Assembly: GCA_032123495.1 (NCBI GenBank)
Contig: JAQBFG010000261.1
Location: 1 to 9,127, forward strand
Direction: 5' to 3'
Source: JAAERC01 sp032123495
Lineage (GTDB): Bacteria; Zixibacteria; MSB-5A5; GN15; PGXB01
DNA length: 9,127 nucleotides
Below, in pieces: positions 7,742 to 9,127 of this stretch. The notes beneath the pieces were generated by a model. The model made no database searches. It saw only the letters and a program-made list of their open reading frames with translations, and was not told the DNA's origin. Numbering within the stretch: position 1 is the stretch's first letter; each line of letters starts with the position of its first letter. The position numbers were made by a program, and so were the translations under genes.

Positions 7742-8396
7742 CACTATTATCCATTTCTGATATTATCTCGTCGATTAAAACCGGTTTCGCAAAACCATGA
7801 GCCAGATTAATAATTGCACCACGATGCAATTGCTCGTTATATGTGGCGGTTCCATCGACAGTGAAAAAAACTTCAAATCTTTTCATAAATGCTGACCTGG
7901 CGGTAGTCTCGCAGCAAAGATGTGTCATCACCCCACATATAATTATTTGAGAAATATTGTTTTCTATTAAAATTGACTCCAGATCTGATTCAATAAAGGC
8001 GTCATATTGTGGTTTTTTTACCACATTACTTTTGGAATAATCAAGCTTGTCGGTAATCTGACTCGATTTATAATCTTCCATTATAAAACTTTTCCACCAG
8101 CGAGACATCATTCCGGCATTTTCTTCTGTATTAACATGTCTTGTAAATATTACCGGTCTTTTCAATTCATTAAATTTATCGTGCAACTGTTTGATACCGG
8201 TCATAATAGCAGGGGCTGAGGGAATAAAAGAAGAATATTTTTCTTCAAGAAAGATATTTTGCATATCAATAACAAGCAAAGCAGCTTTTTCCGGGATAAA
8301 ATGAATATTGTTTGGCGGGCAATAATTTTCAGCCTCATTTTTTATCGATTTTGCTTTATCTTGTATATTTTCAAATGTAAAATATCTGCTTTTCAT
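7728..8396 (-). CDS. Isochorismatase-family cysteine hydrolase
   Basis: This 222-residue protein has the catalytic triad of isochorismatase/nicotinamidase-type hydrolases. Asp44 is in LLVIDMQNIFLE. Lys128 is in VVKKPQYDAF. Cys161 is in ICGVMTHLCCETTAR, aligning with GVxTxxC of the family, and a second cysteine sits next to it (Cys162). About 35 extra N-terminal residues precede the domain. The family hydrolyses amides such as nicotinamide, ureides or N-carbamoyl compounds as well as isochorismate, and nothing here fixes the substrate. It is the first gene of the operon, with a promoter at 8430-8460. AAGGA lies about 12 nt from the ATG, a longer spacing than usual. The downstream flavoprotein overlaps its 3' end, so the two products are likely made together. 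Confidence 0.88.
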   Translation of the reverse strand: MKSRYFTFENIQDKAKSIKNEAENYCPPNNIHFIPEKAALLVIDMQNIFLEEKYSSFIPSAPAIMTGIKQLHDKFNELKRPVIFTRHVNTEENAGMMSRWWKSFIMEDYKSSQITDKLDYSKSNVVKKPQYDAFIESDLESILIENNISQIIICGVMTHLCCETTARSAFMKRFEVFFTVDGTATYNEQLHRGAIINLAHGFAKPVLIDEIISEMDNSDAGK

Positions 8397-8429
8397 ATTG
8401 GTCGAGTATCCTTTTTGTCTAAAGAAAAT

Positions 8430-8460
8430 GTTATATGCAGTCTATTTTGAAAATTGTCAA
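8430..8460 (-). promoter_or_regulatory. Promoter of the cysteine hydrolase / flavoprotein / radical SAM operon
   Basis: The minus strand has a perfect -35 TTGACA at 8460-8455 and TATAAC at 8435-8430 with a 19-nt spacer. CATATA or ATATAA at 17-18 nt are alternative -10s. Transcription would start near 8423, a leader of about 27 nt to the ATG at 8396. It diverges from the plus-strand promoter at 8524-8552, with about 60 nt between the two -35 boxes. Confidence 0.55.
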
Positions 8461-8523
8461 GAGAGTTTGGAGTTAATCATAAACGATAGTACACTTATTT
8501 TTTAAAGTAAACCAATATTTTAT

Positions 8524-8552
8524 TTGACAGAATCGATCAAACGGCCTATATT
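8524..8552 (+). promoter_or_regulatory. Near-consensus sigma-70 promoter facing a gene-free region
   Basis: TTGACA (8524-8529), a 17-nt spacer, and TATATT (8547-8552) match the consensus at 11 of 12 positions at optimal spacing. The expected start is near 8559. No credible start codon with a Shine-Dalgarno follows, so the promoter points to an untranslated RNA ending at the terminator 9011-9049. Confidence 0.75.
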
Positions 8553-8981
8553 ATATATGTATTAACCGTTGAAAAAGACAGACCAATATTGGCCTGCACC
8601 GATTTCGGTACCCACGCGGTTATTTACAAGCATACAAAATATTTAAAAGATTGACTGTTTGACCAACTGAAGGAGACTTATATAAGGAAATAATAGTTAA
8701 TTCATAAAAACAGGTTTTATTCGACCGAAAGTAACCCAGGTTTCTTTCAAGAATCTGTTTCCTTTGAATATATCCATTTCGAAATAAAACCGAAATGGGC
8801 TGGCACACCTGAGCACACCGCCAGTAGATTTTTTCAGCAAGACATAAATAAATTATTTGGGTTGTAACATTTTCAAGTATATACAACTCAGACAACAAGT
8901 TATAGATAAATGCAAAATAAGTATGAATAATTTCGGCGTACTGAAAGAGAGAATCTTTCGTTTGGGCTGGAGGGGGGAGTA

Positions 8982-9010
8982 GTTTCAATCTGGCCAAGTC
9001 GGATTGAAAC
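8982..9010 (+). repeat. Solitary 29-nt stem-loop resembling a CRISPR repeat
   Basis: GTTTCAATC (8982-8990) and GATTGAAAC (9002-9010) are exact reverse complements. A G-U pair (8991, 9001) and a G-C pair (8992, 9000) extend the stem to 11 bp around a 7-nt loop. Length and the GTTTCAATC/GATTGAAAC ends look like common CRISPR repeats, but there is only one copy, no spacers and no cas gene. It directly abuts the terminator stem, so it is most simply the penultimate hairpin of the non-coding RNA. Confidence 0.5.
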
Positions 9011-9049
9011 GCCCGGCGGGATACGTGCTCTCCCCGCCGGGCTTTTTTT
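9011..9049 (+). terminator. Strong intrinsic terminator of the non-coding RNA
   Basis: GCCCGGCGGG (9011-9020) pairs perfectly with CCCGCCGGGC (9033-9042) around a 12-nt loop and is followed by T7 (9043-9049). On the minus strand the hairpin is followed by GTTTC, not a U-run, so it works only for plus-strand transcripts. Confidence 0.93.
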
Positions 9050-9055
9050 ATTTCT

Positions 9056-9083
9056 TTGACAAAATTCAGTTTTTGTATATATT
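9056..9083 (+). promoter_or_regulatory. Promoter leading out of the window
   Basis: TTGACA (9056-9061), a 16-nt spacer and TATATT (9078-9083) resemble the promoter at 8524-8552. The start would be near 9090. An ATG at 9098 opens a frame (MQYSPPNLTF) to the window end, but it has no Shine-Dalgarno and would be nearly leaderless, so I do not call it a gene. The transcribed unit lies beyond position 9127. Confidence 0.6.
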
Positions 9084-9127
9084 AATAGCAGATATAGATG
9101 CAATACTCACCGCCAAACCTCACATTC

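Larger units (their letters stand above)
8559..9049 (+). ncRNA. Candidate structured non-coding RNA, about 490 nt, unknown family
   Basis: A strong promoter upstream and an intrinsic terminator downstream bracket about 490 nt without a convincing ORF. Hairpins seen by eye are: 8774-8781 with 8791-8798 (8 bp); 8799-8804 with 8820-8825 (15-nt loop); 8858-8866 with 8882-8890 (9 bp with one G-U); 8943-8948 with 8954-8959 (loop GAGAA); 8982-8992 with 9000-9010 (11 bp with one G-U); then the terminator stem. A second possible promoter, TTGACC-N16-TATAAG at 8659-8686, would give a form of about 357 nt. An AAGGAG at 8670-8675 has no start codon at usable distance. I looked for and did not find the conserved RNase P P4 motif, the tmRNA 5' end and T-loop, the SRP core or a T-box. 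A long leader with attenuator for a gene beyond the window is the alternative. Confidence 0.55.

Noticed and set aside
8923..8982. Plus-strand micro-ORF of 19 codons (MNNFGVLKERIFRLGWRGE)
   Set aside because: No Shine-Dalgarno upstream, and it covers the 8943-8959 hairpin; kept as part of the non-coding RNA.
8620..8997. 125-codon minus-strand ORF opposite the candidate non-coding RNA
   Set aside because: No recognisable domain, no clear Shine-Dalgarno, odd composition rich in Leu, Ile, Tyr and Cys, and it lies antisense to hairpin-forming sequence framed by a promoter and terminator of the other strand.
8982..9010. CRISPR array
   Set aside because: One repeat-like unit only, no second copy or spacer in the window and no cas genes.
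8900..9103. 67-codon minus-strand ORF
   Set aside because: It reads through the terminator palindrome at 9011-9042 and shows no domain or ribosome binding site; a chance frame.

Overview
The window reads like an anaerobic or facultatively anaerobic bacterium of moderate to low GC. It uses canonical sigma-70-type promoters (TTGACA / TATATT) and Shine-Dalgarno sites (GGAGG). Its secreted proteins end their signal peptides in '-AQ' or '-CQ', and one hydrolase carries C-terminal TPRs, a style common in the FCB group and related candidate phyla. A glycyl-radical enzyme activase and several Fe-S proteins point to low oxygen. Placement below this level is a guess. Most of the window is protein-coding; the large gene-free stretch is 8397-9127.

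Left part, minus strand (1-1590): a complete radical-SAM glycyl-radical-enzyme activase is followed 7 nt later by its expected partner, a HypD-like glycyl radical enzyme. The enzyme keeps only about its first 202 residues. At about 120-126 the homology stops, and a different minus-strand frame stays open to the window edge and reads like a fibronectin type III domain. This is either a rearrangement or an assembly chimera.

Middle, plus strand (1697-4615): a promoter and a palindrome at its expected start site precede a two-gene operon. The first gene is a secreted alpha/beta-hydrolase-fold protein with TPRs that lacks its nucleophile serine. The second is a Tat-exported aldo/keto reductase with two C-terminal [4Fe-4S] motifs. 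A perfect bidirectional terminator (4629-4664) separates it from the converging minus-strand genes.

Right part, minus strand (8460 down to 4683): a promoter drives an isochorismatase-family cysteine hydrolase, a thioredoxin-reductase-like flavoprotein without the redox CxxC, and an RlmN-like radical SAM protein without the RNA-binding N-terminal domain. The first two overlap and the last two are 2 nt apart, so they probably form one functional unit of unknown chemistry. A secreted Shelph-like PPP phosphatase follows after a 60-nt gap.

Far right, plus strand (8524-9127): a near-consensus promoter, about 490 nt without a credible ORF but with a series of hairpins, and a strong intrinsic terminator together look like an independent structured non-coding RNA gene. 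I could not match it to RNase P RNA, tmRNA, 6S, SRP RNA or a riboswitch class. A second strong promoter (9056-9083) directs transcription out of the window. The two most unusual elements are this RNA and the three-gene radical SAM / flavoprotein / cysteine-hydrolase operon.
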